From Agrypnia vestita (taxonomy: Eukaryota; Arthropoda; Insecta; Trichoptera; Phryganeidae): 64,000 bases of DNA. The notes below the pieces were generated by a model. That model saw only the letters and a list, made by a program, of their open reading frames with translations, had not been told where the DNA came from and ran no database searches. Location: the NCBI GenBank assembly GCA_016648135.1, contig JADDOH010007936.1, positions 93,359 to 157,358 on the forward strand, in the 5' to 3' direction. The translations under genes and the position numbers were made by a program. Positions 23,653-36,320 of the stretch are shown here, piece after piece; positions within the stretch are counted from its first letter, which is position 1; every line of letters starts with the position of its first letter.

Positions 23653-25727
23653 ATTATTTTATTTCTGAACGTAGTGCAAAAGAAAGAGAAATATACATTA
23701 AATATTATTTTTGTATGAGTCATACAAAATCTCTCGGCGATTGAGCATATTAATGTAAAAGATAAAAATCTTGTTAATAAAAAGATTAAAATTTTGTAAA
23801 GTATTAAATTTTACTGCTGTATAAATGTGTCATTAAAGTTATCGGGAAGTCCCGATTAATGATTGTACCAATGATTGTGCGTAGAATAAGTCTCTTATGT
23901 GAACCATTTATTCCTCCTAAATTGGATATTTCAGTAGATTTCTTTAGATATTACATGCATTCTTTGTGATTAAAGTATTGTTTAAAAAAATCAATAATAT
24001 TTTCTTTCTCTTTTGTTTCATTCATAATAAGAATTTTATTTTTATGTCAGGTGCCTGCCAAATAAATGAAATATTTTTCTTCATTTTAGATCAATAAATC
24101 TCGAATTCACATCAAATATTCAGTTTTTTAAGATAATTTTTTTTTCACAATTATAGCTTCATAAAATATGTGTATATGTATTAAACTCAAAATATAGATT
24201 TATAGAAACATTGTGCAAATTATATTATATGTATATGTTAACCATTTAAAAAAATAAGAATATGCTCTTCTTTGTACATAAATAGTAAATAAAATCTAAA
24301 TTAAATAAACCTTTATTCGCGAGTATATTAAAATCTGGATTGTTTCACACAGATCTATACAAAGGTGACATACTTATAAAAATTATTTAATTTATTTTTG
24401 AAAACGTTCGTATAAGTAGTAAGTAAGAATTGTAAAAAAATATTATGTAAATATTAACAAAATAAGAACTATTATATATGATCAATTGAAAATGTATGTG
24501 AAATTTTTTTGATATTTCTAAACATTTTTTTTATCGATTATTTTATTGTTTTCTGAAGATATTGTCTATTTTTTAGTAAGTTTTATTATTTCTTGTATTA
24601 AATTCTACGCTATAGGAAAAACTTCAATTGTTTTATAAAACATGTCATCATTTTATATTACATTATGTACATTGAACATGTCCAAATAATAAAAAAAAGT
24701 ATTTATGTGAAGAGACAGATTATTTATAGGCTAATTTATACGTTAAATACTTTAAAATGGTTTATAAATCGAAGACACGTTATGACTATTAAACTCGAAG
24801 ATTTTTTGTACGTAAGCTGGTACCATTTGTTAAAATTGATCGTTAATTTCTAAATAGTTTATACTGCCCTGTAGTGGGGGCCATTTACACCGAAGCCGGT
24901 CAACATCAAAAGATCTATGTTTAAGTACAAGATGTCTTATGGTTTAATAGGTAAAATGTGTAATCAAAAAGATTCTGCTTTAAACATTAAGATAAAATAA
25001 AAATATACAAATAAACTTCATAAACTGTGTTACAAATACGGTGGCGTGGGATAAATGATAAACATGGTTAGAGGCATCAGGAACAACTGTCATCAAAAAT
25101 TTTTATACCAATATTGAAATTTATATAGATTATTGTATAGTTAAAATGTCACAAAAGAAACTATTTAATATAAAAAGTGTGTTTAAAGATAACAAATATA
25201 GATAAGGTCAATAAAAAAGATTCACTAGCCCAGTTATTAAAACACATATTTCATCTATTTTGAAACACTGATGGACATCATTATTATACATCGAATATAT
25301 ATATTTACCTATTGTTAACTTTCTTAGATCATTCATTACGGTTTATCATTAAATAAAAAATATTTTTATTTCAAATATATACGAAGCTTTTTTAACATTT
25401 CATTCATCATTCTGCATTGTTAAATTGTGGGTGTGTAAATATGTAAATTTAAGTATAAATAGTTGTGTTTTCAGTTGTTGTTTTTTTCATGTCTTGTATT
25501 CATAATTAATAAAATCTTAAAAATCTGGATTATAATGCCTTTTCTTTCTGTTACAAAACTTTATATTTTTTATGTTATGTGAATGATACGAATAAAGATG
25601 CAATGATGCAATGAATGAGCGCCATGTACAGATGGAAATCGAGAAAATAGTAGCAAATGTCTTTGTTTAATTCATAATCTTTAATTATTTTAAAAAAAAT
25701 AATGTGTTTTTTAAGAAGAATAATTGA
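23653..25727. other. AT-rich intergenic DNA
   Basis: Nothing beyond chance open frames is visible. Composition is very AT-rich throughout, with several AATAAA words that have no gene to serve. Confidence 0.6.
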
Positions 25728-26300
25728 AACCAAATTGATTAATCAATTAGAAAGACATACAGAAAAATCAAATCCACGAAAAAATATTTGGCTGCTAGCG
25801 GGATTCGAACCACGAATCTCCTCCTTTCCTAGGCAGGCGCGTTATCCAATTTGTTCTGTTTCAACTTTGTTCTGAAAAAAATTGCAACTTCACAATAATG
25901 TATGTTTTATCAAATGTGCCCAAAAATAAAAATGAAATAAACTGTTAATTCTGGCATCCATCTAGCAGCAAGATCGCAAAGTAATTTGTGACTATCGTAT
26001 CAGAAAAACTGGATTGCTTTAAAAATGGATAATAAATGATTTTATTAATTAATGAGACTTACAAATAGTCGATATATTCACGGAAATCACACGGCTTTCA
26101 TAGCTGGATAACGGGCCTACCCCGGAAAGGAGGAGATGCGTGGTTCGAATCCCGGTAGCACCCAAATATTTTTTCGTGGATTTGATTTTTCTGTACGTCT
26201 TTCTAATTGATTAAATAATTTGGTTTAAAATTTCAGAGAACTTTGTTGTGAAAAAAATTGCAACTGCACAATAAGAATGTGTTCTTGAATATCAGAATAA
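25728..26300. repeat. tRNA-like composite (SINE-A), second copy
   Basis: This is the same architecture as 5165-5990. A minus-strand tRNA-like module (25790-25850) and a plus-strand module (26090-26162, with ggttcgaatcccgg) face each other across about 240 bases of shared spacer. The flanking arms aaccaaattgattaatcaattag and cagagaactttgttgtg...cacaataagaatgtgttcttg are those of the first composite. Further fragments of the arms are at 47445-47485 and 57425-57480. Confidence 0.65.
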
Positions 26301-26399
26301 TTGAAGTTTGATAAATAAATCAGATAATTAAAATAAACTGTCTAACAATACAATAATTAATATATTAATTTAAAAAGTATAAAAATGCGATCATTAATC

Positions 26400-26560
26400 A
26401 TGAAAGTATTCATCATAATCATCATTTCTTTTGGCTCTGCGACCCCTGGTGGGTCTAGGCCTCCTCATGAGTCTTCATTCATTCATCTCCGTTTTGTGCC
26501 AGCTCTCTTCAGATCAGAATCTCCAAGGCAGATGTGTCTGAGGACATAATAAGTAAGTAG
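26400..26560 (-). repeat. LINE 3' tail fragment (family C)
   Basis: On the minus strand this reads tgaggaggcctagacccacc...ggtcgcagagccaaaagaaatgatgattatgatg. It is the gaggccaagacccac / gtagagccaa / GAT-repeat tail of a common insect LINE, also seen at 34110-34180 (+) and 47610-47815. No coding potential remains. Confidence 0.5.
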
Positions 26561-27244
26561 AACTCACATACCTACAATCGAAGAAGAATATAGTCATTTT
26601 CTTAAAAACTATTTATAAACGTAAAATAAGCGAAACAAAATCAGCCATTAAAAAACGTTAAGAGCGTAAATAAAAATATTGAAGGATATTACAAATCAAT
26701 CTGGAATTTTAATTAATTTTGGAAAGTTATCAGGCAATAATATCCCCAATCATAATTTAGAATGTTCGTCCATAACAACCTATCTAATAGCTAATCTTAT
26801 TTCGTTTTCCAAATTAGTATAATTTAAAATATGTTATTAAGTTATTTTTAAGTTTAGTTATTAAACAAAACTGTGACTTAATGCTCTTTTCATAAAAAAT
26901 GTATATTTTTGATTGTCCGAAACCTTCAATCTCCTAAAGTTCTTCAACTATTGCTTTGAAATTTCAACACAACGTTCCACTCCAATTCGCACAAATTATT
27001 TGAAAAAAAAATTATTGATAATAAATTATTTAGATAGAAAATTTTCCGAATTCAAATTTTTTTATTACATTCGGTTTTCTTTGCTTAAGTAAAGCCTTTG
27101 AATCAATGAGAAAGTGCACTTTCGAGCTTATCGTTTTAAACGACATTATTCTGAGAATATTAAACACAAAACTATACACTTCTATGATTTTAAAATAAAG
27201 AGGATTCATTGTAGAAACACAGTAAGTATTTTGCATCAAAATTA

Positions 27245-28142
27245 TCTAACTATACCAATAAAACTCAATGTCTGTCTGTCTGTTCTCTATACAAAACTAC
27301 ACCGTTTGTCCGATTCGACTCATATTTTTAGCCGGCGGGTAACGTAGGTGACATTTCTCCCTCCCCTTCTGGCCTTTCCCCTCCCCCTGATATATTTTCA
27401 ATGCAAATCTGTACCGTTCGACCGATCGGACTCCCTCTCCACCCCTTCCCCCAGATATAGTTATTTTCTGTACAAATCTACACCGTTTAACCAATCTGAC
27501 TCAAATTTTGCACACGTATTATTGGGGACCCGGTGGGTAATATAGGTGACATTTCCCTCCTCACCCAGATGTAATGCAATGCAAGATGCATGCATGCAGA
27601 ATGCAAATCTGTACCGTTCGACCGATCGGACTCCCTCCCCACCCCTTCCCCCAGATATAGTTATTTTCTGTACAAATCTACACCGTTTAACCGATCTGAC
27701 TCAAATTTTGCACACGTATTATTGGGGATCCGGTGGGTAATATAGGTGACATTTCCCTCCTCATCCAGACCGTAACCCCCTCCAGTGATATATTTTCCAT
27801 CTATACGCATGACCGATCTGATCCAAATTTTGTATATTTTTTATGACCAGTCGGATAATTAAGGCGACATTTTCCCTCCCCCCTCCAACCTATCCTCTTC
27901 CCCAATTATGTTTTCTGTACAAATCTACACCTCTCGACCGATTGGTCCCAAATTTCGCATACGTATTCCCGACGGAAAAAATATGCTGTTTCTTCCCTAG
28001 ATATCCAATCCATCCTAGCCTTGATTATATGGATATATTGTTTAAATTAGAGGCTTTTCAAAACAATAGAACCTTTGTTTTCCCCCACAAATTTATTCTC
28101 AACTTAATTCTTAACCCGTGCATCCCAGGAATGAACAGCTAG
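27245..28142 (+). mobile_element. Non-autonomous Helitron with internal 200 bp tandem repeats
   Basis: The 3' end is aacagctag at 28134-28142 followed by T, preceded by the same text found before the end of the 53591 Helitron (cctttgttttcccccacaaa, cttaattcttaacccgtgca). The 5' end is proposed at TCTAACTATACC after an A at 27244, giving an A^T insertion; this end is less certain. Inside are repeats of tacaaatctacaccg-type text separated by C-rich blocks. Short open frames here are repeats, not genes. Confidence 0.6.
27401..27800. repeat. 200 bp tandem duplication inside the Helitron
   Basis: The phrase atgcaaatctgtaccgttcg begins at 27401 and again at 27601, an exact 200 bp period. The two units differ at only a few places (for example ccaatctgac against ccgatctgac, gacccgg against gatccgg), mostly in their first 150 bases. 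Partial, older units flank them on both sides. Confidence 0.85.
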
Positions 28143-30450
28143 TTCATAGTAAATATATTTAATTTCCATACAATTGCATGCTCAGCATTTCTTATTAGGT
28201 TTATCCTTAATTTTTTCCCTTCTCCTTAGGTATCGTTATTAATTTTCAGTTTTTATTAAAAATATTGTATAATTACAAGAAAACACATTGTTTACACCAC
28301 AATTTTTTTAAATATCATCTTTTGGAAATGAAGCTTTTTTTTGATAAATAAATGTGTGATGAGGTAATATTATAATTAAATAATATGCTTGAAAGGGTTG
28401 AAAATTTTACGTGAAATAACATTTGTTGGGTAAATTATAAATTTTAGATAGTGGGAAAAATATTTATAGAAAATTGAGTATTTTAAATAAACAGATCTTT
28501 TTTGCAAATCGGTACCTTTAACATTCATTTTCATATTATAAATTATTTTTTGTTCTCCCGTATATTAATTTATGTTTTTAACATCTACACTTCGATTTTT
28601 AATTTTTAGTATGTGATGGAGGGACCATTGGCCCCACAACACGTTGATAATTTACCAAAATAGTGGTTTATACAAAGTGTTTCTTTGTTGATAACATAAA
28701 CAACCCAAAGTCATTTTACAGTTATTGAAAAATTATTATTGAAGAATTAAAATTTTTTATTTATAAGTTTACGATAGTCTGAAAATTTATATTTAAAACT
28801 ATTTTTTTATTTTTTGATTAAAAAAACTAGCTAGATGACACCAGGACTTCATTTAAGTTTTTACTTACTACCACAAGATTATAACGCCGTATTTTCATTA
28901 CATAAAATTTTTAATTTTGATAAATTAATTATGCATATTTTTCAATGTTATATAATTTTGGGTTCATTTTTTCGCTTATATTCGTAAATGTGAGAATACC
29001 AGATGCAATCCATAAATGGAACAAATAGTACGACGCGCTACTTGAATCGTTGCAGTCATAATAAATTTAGTTGAATATTTTCACTGCCAGTGTATCAAAG
29101 AGATTTTAAAATAGTTATCATCACCACTATTGCAGCCCATCTTTTTCCACATTTCTCGGAGAGCCGCTTTTACCAAACAGTCTACCGGGAAAGGTGAATT
29201 TTTTAACTAGCTCTTAATAAAACCAAAAAGCAAAATACTTGAAATGTAATGCCATAAAGAATACGCTTTCAAAACTCGATGAAATTATGCAAGAAAAATA
29301 AAAACTTAAGTTTTATCAGAGGCAGTGTTTCAACTTACCACCGAATTTAAATAAACACGAAACATCTTAAATTAGAATTTTGCGAATAATTTGAAAATTG
29401 TGTCTAAATATATTTACTCCTAAATGAATAGAAAACACAACATAGCCGGGGAAATCAAACTACACAATAGTGTGTGCATATAACGGTAACTCAGAATATT
29501 AACTATTCACCGAAAATATATATTTTGGGATCAAGGATTAAATATAAGGCGTAAAGTTATATTTTCACCTCTAAAATAATGAAATGTTAAATTCATGGTG
29601 GACAAGTGATATTTTAAATGCCATAGAAAGAAACAATTTCATATTAGCTCTGTTAATTTTTTTAAATTTTAATGTACGGTACGTATATTTAATTTAAATT
29701 TATTACTTTGATGAAATATATTATTATTTTTTCAATTGATTCAGCAACATTGTAGATTGAGATTTAAAAAAAATTCAAATAATTTAGATAAATAAAAAAC
29801 AAAAGACATAATTATAATTTAGAAAAATAAAAGACAAAAGACATTTTGATATTTTGACATATATATAACACCCTAACGATGGAAAGGTATTTCTGAAACA
29901 TGTAAGTATAATTATCAAATAATATAAGTAGATTTATACAAATAATATAATAGATATTTTAAAAAATATATTATTAATGTGTTCCTTGACAATCTTTCTT
30001 TGTGAAGAGTTCAGGACCAAACTTGCTTTGCTACAATATCAATGGGGAAGTTATATACATAATTAAACATATTAATTGTTTTAATTTTTTTTTTTAATTA
30101 CAATATGGTAACAGCATAATTATTTTTTACATTTAACTTAATATTATGGCGTTTGATAACGCAGAATTAATTTAACCTTTTTGAAAGTATTTCATTTTTA
30201 TTCATCTCATAGTAGGTACTGACAAAAGATCTTCCATTAAAAAAGTACGCGCTGTAGTCTTGAGCCACGAGTATTAAAGTTTTATTAAATTTATGATAAC
30301 TAGGTGGAATGAACATGATTAGTTTCGAGTCTTTTTTCTTTTCTTTGCCAATTTATCTTGGTTTCGTGTTTAAATTAGACAGCTGTAGAATAATTGATTA
30401 GATTTACAGTTTACTGAGTGGATAGAGTGACGAATTTTGAAGTCCTTTGA
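28143..30450. other. AT-rich intergenic DNA
   Basis: No gene or repeat with recognisable ends is visible. Composition is extreme in places (29640-30200). Only short chance frames occur. Confidence 0.6.
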
Positions 30451-30454
30451 AGCT

Positions 30455-30745
30455 GAACGGAAAAAGATAGAGAAACGCTACGGATTATTAAGACAATAAA
30501 GGTTGAGTATCTCGGTCATATTATGAGAGGTCCAAAATAAAGTCTAAACCAACTCATCATCCGGGGAAAAATAAGTGGTAAAAGAAGCGTAGGAAGACGC
30601 CGCATCTCATGGTTGTGTTACTTGAGGGACTGGTATAAGTGTAGCTCGACCGAGATGTTCCGTACGGCGGTAAATAAAATCGTAATCGCCAGAATGATCG
30701 CTTACCTCCGATAGGGGATGGCACCATTAGAAGAAGAAGCCAAAT
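30455..30745 (+). pseudogene. LINE C-terminal fragment of a second family
   Basis: With one in-frame stop, the plus strand encodes KVEYLGHIMRGPK, then a KISGKRSVGRRRISWL segment, LRDWYKCSSTEMFR, and an end rich in Glu from gaagaagaagc. This is the conserved C-terminal tail of another insect LINE polyprotein, different from the HVERM family at 642. Decay is mild (a TAA after the first block and a TAG near the end), but only the tail of the protein is present, so it is a 5'-truncated dead copy. The nearest upstream DNA shows no reverse transcriptase motifs. Confidence 0.7.
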
Positions 30746-30840
30746 GATACTTTGTTAATTGAGAATATTGCACATATTAGCAAGAAAATTAATTATTATA
30801 TTCAGAATATTTTGAGTTTGTTGTGAAGATTTTGTAAAGA

Positions 30841-31899
30841 GATCACTTTACACAATGTAACGTTCATCATTTCCAAACATGATAGAGTACCACATCTATG
30901 TATCAAATTTTTGGAAGTTGTATATATATTTAAGTTACACACGTATGATGTAATTTATCATTTAGCGCCACCGGCGTCCACCTATGAACACCTAAAAACT
31001 TTCATACCTACTTTCCTTTAAAAAAATATAGTTTCGTCTCTATGAGACATCTATTATATATCTTGATTAAGAATGTCTCCTGGGATAAAAATCCAGTACT
31101 TCTTGAAATTTTTGAACCAACTCAAAATATTCTGAATTTAAAAAACTGGTCTAAAAAGGAGTTAAAATAGAAATAATATTTCAGACGTATTTTAGTGTAA
31201 TTATAATAATTTGGAAGAATCTAATTACACATAGAAAGAATATTGCTTTCAAACATTTCAATCAAAAATTGATACCTACCTCATTACTGACATCTGTATT
31301 TAATTGAGGGAATCAGAAGCTTTGGACGCCGGTGGCGCTAAATGATAGATCACATCATAAATGTGAAACGTAAATATATATACAACTTGCTATATTTGCG
31401 CTATCGTTATAATATTTTGGCGTTTATTTAAACTAGAATATCGATATAAATACTTATTTTGTTTAGGTAAGCTATTCGGGTCAATGAACGTATTGTTTAC
31501 TTTAGTCCCTAGGTTAGAGAATTTTATATGAAGACAAAGATATGAATCTTTAACATTCAGCCTGTCCAGCCGTTTAGGCCAATGAACTCATTAAATTTTT
31601 TATATTAACATCATAAAAATTTCTTCGAAACAAAGAGTGTTTATATTAATTTGGGAGCAAATGAAATGGAGTATAAATAGTACGAAGGGGTCTAAGATGC
31701 ATCACTGTGTTTCTGATTTTTGTTATGTAAAGTTCTTCTCAAATAAATTTATTAATTCTCCTGTTGTGTTTAACTGATGTAAAATCCTTTTAAATACTGA
31801 TACACTTGTGTATGAAATTTAATTAACTTCCAAAAATTTGATAGATGTGGTACTCTATCATGGGTGGAAATGATAAACGTTACATTGTGTAAAGTGATC
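30841..31899. mobile_element. Nested foldback element
   Basis: Outer arms 30841-30919 and 31825-31899 are inverted copies of about 75-79 bp (gatcactttacacaatgtaa..., ...ttacattgtgtaaagtgatc) with few mismatches. Immediately inside, a second inverted pair lies at 30917-30980 and 31323-31386, built on tttagcgccaccggcgtcca and its complement. The two pairs share the outer left junction, so the structure looks like one foldback that captured or duplicated another. The interior also holds a copy of repeat family E (31029-31070). No protein is encoded. Confidence 0.7.
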
Positions 31900-34105
31900 A
31901 CTTAAGCCAGCCGTACGATAGGTCACAATCTCTATGAATACCTAAAGACTTTCATAACTATTTTCCTTTAAAAATATATAGTTTCATCTCAATGAGACAT
32001 CTATAATATATCTTGAGTAATTATTATATTAACAACCTACTTGAAAATGTATCAGATAAATCACTTGAAGGCTCGAATCTCGTTAATTGTTTGATTCACA
32101 AATTATAAAATAATAATAAAAATAATGAAAATAACTTATTAAATTAATTTTAATAGAACTAGAAATAGAACCTTCTACTCCATTCACTTGATCAGTAGGC
32201 GAATGTCTTACCACTAGACTAAAAAAAAAGTAATTTATTGTATTTTATTTTTCACGGCATAAAAAGTGTGCCACTAGGATTTTAACTCGGGATCTTTCAA
32301 GGACTGGTAACTTATTTTATCTATGCAACATTACAAAGTACTTTTTTTTTATTTCTGATTTTTTGCTACCCCAAAAAAGTTGCATACTACTTTTGTACAT
32401 TTTAAATAAAAATAAAAAGTTGAAATACCTTTGGCTAACATTCTGTGAAATTTTTAAAAACTTGAGTTGAGAATACTTTTGCTTAAATGTATTTTAATAC
32501 TTGCTGTTTATCGTTCCGAAGAAAATATTTTTATATAATAAATTTTAATATATAAAAAATTTAAATACTTTGTGTTACTTGAATAAAATAATTTCATTGT
32601 ATATTTATCTGTCCGTAACGTCTGAAACATGCGGGAATTAAGCTTTAGATAATGAGAGTGTGACCCGCAATCAGCGCGCAGCACGCAACGACTCAGGTAA
32701 AATGCAAGGGTCGCCCCACCAAATTACACGGTCTTGACATTTTAAAATTATTATTCTACTACGTTAAGTTTTCGGTTTAAGTGAATAAAATCTACTTATC
32801 TAGAATAATAAAAGCAAATTATTTTTTGGGTTGATATTATGATTGACAACAGCGTCTAAAAGGCTTTATTAATAAAGTTCATACACAGGCACGTCTACAC
32901 AATTTACAAATAAATAGTTAAAATGGTATCCAAATATTTTAAATTTATTCATGTTCGCCCAAATATTGAAGTAAACCATTTTATGTTGAAAGGAATTTTG
33001 TCGATACAAACAAGAGATCAGTCAACTAATTTGTGTATCTGCAAAGCAATTTCCTGAAATGTGGTATCGTTTCCTTTTGCACGTCTTCCCATCTTGGACA
33101 GCAAAATTTCAAATTTATATTACGGCACGCTGAAGTACCGGTAAAATATCGTTTAATATTCCAAGAGCTGTCTAAATAAAACACGAGATACCCTCAATCT
33201 CTTATTTAATGGAAAGGGAGGATCCATCCCTCTGCTTTATTCTTCTTCATCTAAAATAATACTATACGAGCCGATAAACCAAGCACATTGATGAGTTATA
33301 TTTATTCATCTTTTAATTATTGTATTTCAAAAATGGGGTGACGTGGTAATACATACAAAAATAATATACATCTTTTTAAATAAACTGAACCAGAAATATT
33401 TTCTTGTTGGGATAAATTAATATTTTAAGTTCTGATCGAGTAACCAACCGTCAGTCTCGATTAATAGACTGATTTTTTCTGTATTTTTTCTTCATGAAAT
33501 TCGACAAATTTGTTTTACAAGGAATTGACTCAATGACACTTTTAGGGCGATCTGAAATAAAATCAACTGGAAAACTATAACCGATGACAGAGGTCAATAC
33601 CGTAAATAAGTGCACTACGACAGAGAGATTAACGAACGAAATAAGGCTACCGCTAGAAAAAACGAAAAAAGAAAAGAGCAGGATGATGGACTGTAGCGTA
33701 GAAATCTCCATTCTCAGGAAATTCATATGTATGGGAGAGAGTGCAGTTCAAGGACAGCAGTCACATGGGGATATGCAATATATATATCCATCACCATCAA
33801 TGACGCAACAGACCGATATAGACCCTGACCTCTTCAATTAACTTTTGTCAATCTTCCGATAGTCCTTTCTATTTTCCAATACCGACTGTATAACGCCCTC
33901 AATTATGCAGCTTAGGACATCAAGGACTTCGGCAAACACTTCTTTGACGATCATTTTGAGTGAACATGACCAGCCCTTAAAGTTATTCGAAAGAAAATGC
34001 CCCACTTAGAACTGACAAGAATACATGCGTGATTAAATACAATAATCTTACAAAGAGTACCTTCTTACAAATGATAACTGATTTTGAAAGCATTTTAAGT
34101 ATTTA
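31900..34105. other. AT-rich intergenic DNA with a repeat E copy
   Basis: It contains the repeat E phrase tagtttcatctcaatgagacatctataatatat at 31979-32012. Apart from a less AT-rich patch at 32630-32735 (cgcaatcagcgcgcagcacgc), nothing is recognised. Frames on both strands at 33451-33841 overlap and carry no motif. Confidence 0.5.
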
Positions 34106-34109
34106 AGAC

Positions 34110-34185
34110 ATGTCTGCCTTCGAGCTCTTGAGGAGGCCAAGACCCATCAGGGGTTGTAGAGCCAAGAGTGATGATGATGATGAGT
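34110..34185 (+). repeat. LINE 3' tail fragment (family C)
   Basis: The text is cttgaggaggccaagaccca...ggttgtagagccaagag followed by GAT repeats (gatgatgatgatgag). It is the plus-strand version of the tails at 26400 and 47610. Confidence 0.55.
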
Positions 34186-34699
34186 GATGTATATATTAGA
34201 GAAGCATTTTATCAAAAACATATTGATTTTTAAATTTTCGCTCTCATTAAAATCAGTTACAAAAACGTTTATCTAATTTCCTTGTATTGGATGAAACTTT
34301 TGTTTCAAATTTCCTCATAAAATTAATTTTTGGACAAGTTATTATATATTTTTTCTAAAAAAGATTATCATCGATAAGCAAACAACGATAGGCAGACAAA
34401 GACAAAATTTTTCGTATCACCTTAAAGTACAATGGTAGTTAATTTATAAAAATAGGAAAATAACACACAACAGAAGGAACTTTCCGTTGTTAAAAAAATT
34501 AAATAATGTTTTAAATGAAGTTATAGTAAAATTATGTTGTAAATCAACAATTTCTATGAGGTGAAATCATCGTGCAAGCGTCGAGTGCGTGAGTTTCAAG
34601 GCCAACGAGGTACATGCATGCGTTACATGGCACGATCCTCTGTGTGATCAAATACTGCGAGTTTTTATTTTAACAAGAATTACACTTTCCAACAATACA

Positions 34700-34880
34700 A
34701 TTATCTTCTTCTTGTTCTTCTACTCCTTATCCGATTGGGTTGGGGTTCCTGCACCGCATAGAAGGTTACAACTTAGCCCAATATAATTGCAACCTCGCTT
34801 CGCAGCAGTCCTCAAACTGTTTCCGCCAGCTCCCCCTAGGATGGCCCCTTGGCTTTATCTTGAAGGCAGAAGACTGCCTT
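34700..34880 (-). repeat. LINE-type 3' remnant with CTT repeats
   Basis: A cttcttcttgttcttct run is followed by a less AT-rich stretch (cctgcaccgcatagaagg...gcttcgcagcagtcctc...cccccta). On the minus strand this resembles an Arg/Glu-rich LINE tail with several stops. The assignment is tentative. Confidence 0.35.
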
Positions 34881-35145
34881 CATGATAAATAAATAAATGT
34901 TCCGTCGTCTTAATCATACTTTAAAAATGGCACAACTTAGTGAATTCAGAAACATAGAACGATGCGAGGGTGCGGTTTGAATCTATTCCACGTATAACTG
35001 TTCACAAGAAGCATGTTAAAAATGTGTTAAAACTTGCAAATATTTTATTTGACGGTAAAATATGTCGCGGTGTAGCTATTTCCGGAAAAGTCACATAACC
35101 CTAAATAGCGAGCGGCATCGGCGCAAACATTACAGGCATAGACAT

Positions 35146-35925
35146 TAGGGTGGAGAGAAAGTGTGCATTGTGTTTTATCGCATTGTCGTGAAAAATTTAG
35201 CTAGCTTAGGTCTAATTTCGACTCAAAGTGATGCTTGTTTACATTTATGGATGTTTCAAGATAGTATTGTAGTAGTTACACAAAAATGTGATTCATGCAA
35301 CTATTGGAAAACTTTTTTTTAAAGAAGTGGATTGCTGCTCATATCAAAGAAAATTTTCGTTCATGGGGACTGCACCAGTATAGAAGTACCAGTAGAAACT
35401 GGTAAAACTAAAACAAAAAGTGGTGAAAGTGCACTAAGGAAAGCGAAAACAGTTTTTTCAACTGAGACGTTGAACAGATTGAACAACAAACTGGTTGCTG
35501 AAATAGCATTTACTATATATATATATATATATAATGTATATATTTATTTATTATTTATTTATCTTCATCTTGATACATGACATACGAAATGTAGCCGCTC
35601 ATCTCACTAGGATGAACATATGCCGAGGTGAGCAGCTGACAATAAATTGAGGACAAAATAATAAAGATATAAAACAAAATACTACATAACTATTAGATTA
35701 GTCAATTAATTGAAGATATAAATATAAAATGTGGATATTAAAAACAGTATATTTTATATAATCAAAAAGCAGTAGTTAAAACTGTAAAAAAAGTGGTCAA
35801 CGAATAAAGGCTTTATTATTATTATTAATATTATTATAATTTTTATTTTTATACGATACCATAAATTATAAGAACATAAACTAATATTTATTTTTACCTG
35901 AAAAAAAAAATTTCATTCCACCCTA
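35146..35925. mobile_element. hAT-like MITE
   Basis: The 780 bp element has inverted ends TAGGGTGGAGAGAAA and TTTCATTCCACCCTA (13 of 15 matching). It is flanked by ATAGACAT (35138-35145) and ACAGACAT (35926-35933), an 8 bp duplication with one mismatch. The flanks also share cgca.acattacaggca on both sides (35122 and 35940), so the target itself was locally repetitive. Internal text includes a TA microsatellite (35516-35532). The 82-codon frame at 35332 is unrecognised. Confidence 0.55.
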
Positions 35926-35933
35926 ACAGACAT

Positions 35934-36320
35934 TCGGGCGCAGACATTACAGGCACGTTTCGCCCGCCGCGTCCCCCTGACAACGTAGAAAACGGATTTA
36001 TAGGACATCATTTATAATGTGTGTGGGAACGTTAAGTGCCCGTACAGGAATTGCTCATTTTACTGCGCTCGTTTTCTGTAACGGAAATTCTCAGGCAGGT
36101 ACGCGAGCTCGAATAAACAAACGAAATTAATTCAGTGAAACAATCCACGAATGTTATTGTTCCTCGCCGCGTGCGGTTCATTCGTAATTAATAATTTAGA
36201 GTTGATTTCGGCTCCGTTTCGCTGACTACGCCGAGGGGCGGCCTCGGAGCGGTATTAGAGTGTGTCAACATGGCTACGTGAAAACTGCCAAGACTCGGAT
36301 CATTTGTATACAGATCGAAT
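35934..36320. other. GC-richer single-copy island, possible conserved non-coding element
   Basis: The island lacks the A/T runs of its surroundings and has many CpGs (cgcccgccgcg, ctcgccgcgtgcgg, ccgaggggcggcctcgg). It contains attaatt and cattcgtaattaataat words of homeodomain-site type. No frame of useful length and no repeat similarity within the window was seen. It could be a regulatory element, but this is an inference from composition only. Confidence 0.3.

Noticed and set aside
34589..34786. 65-codon plus frame
   Set aside because: Overlaps the LINE-like CTT-repeat remnant on the other strand and has no motif.
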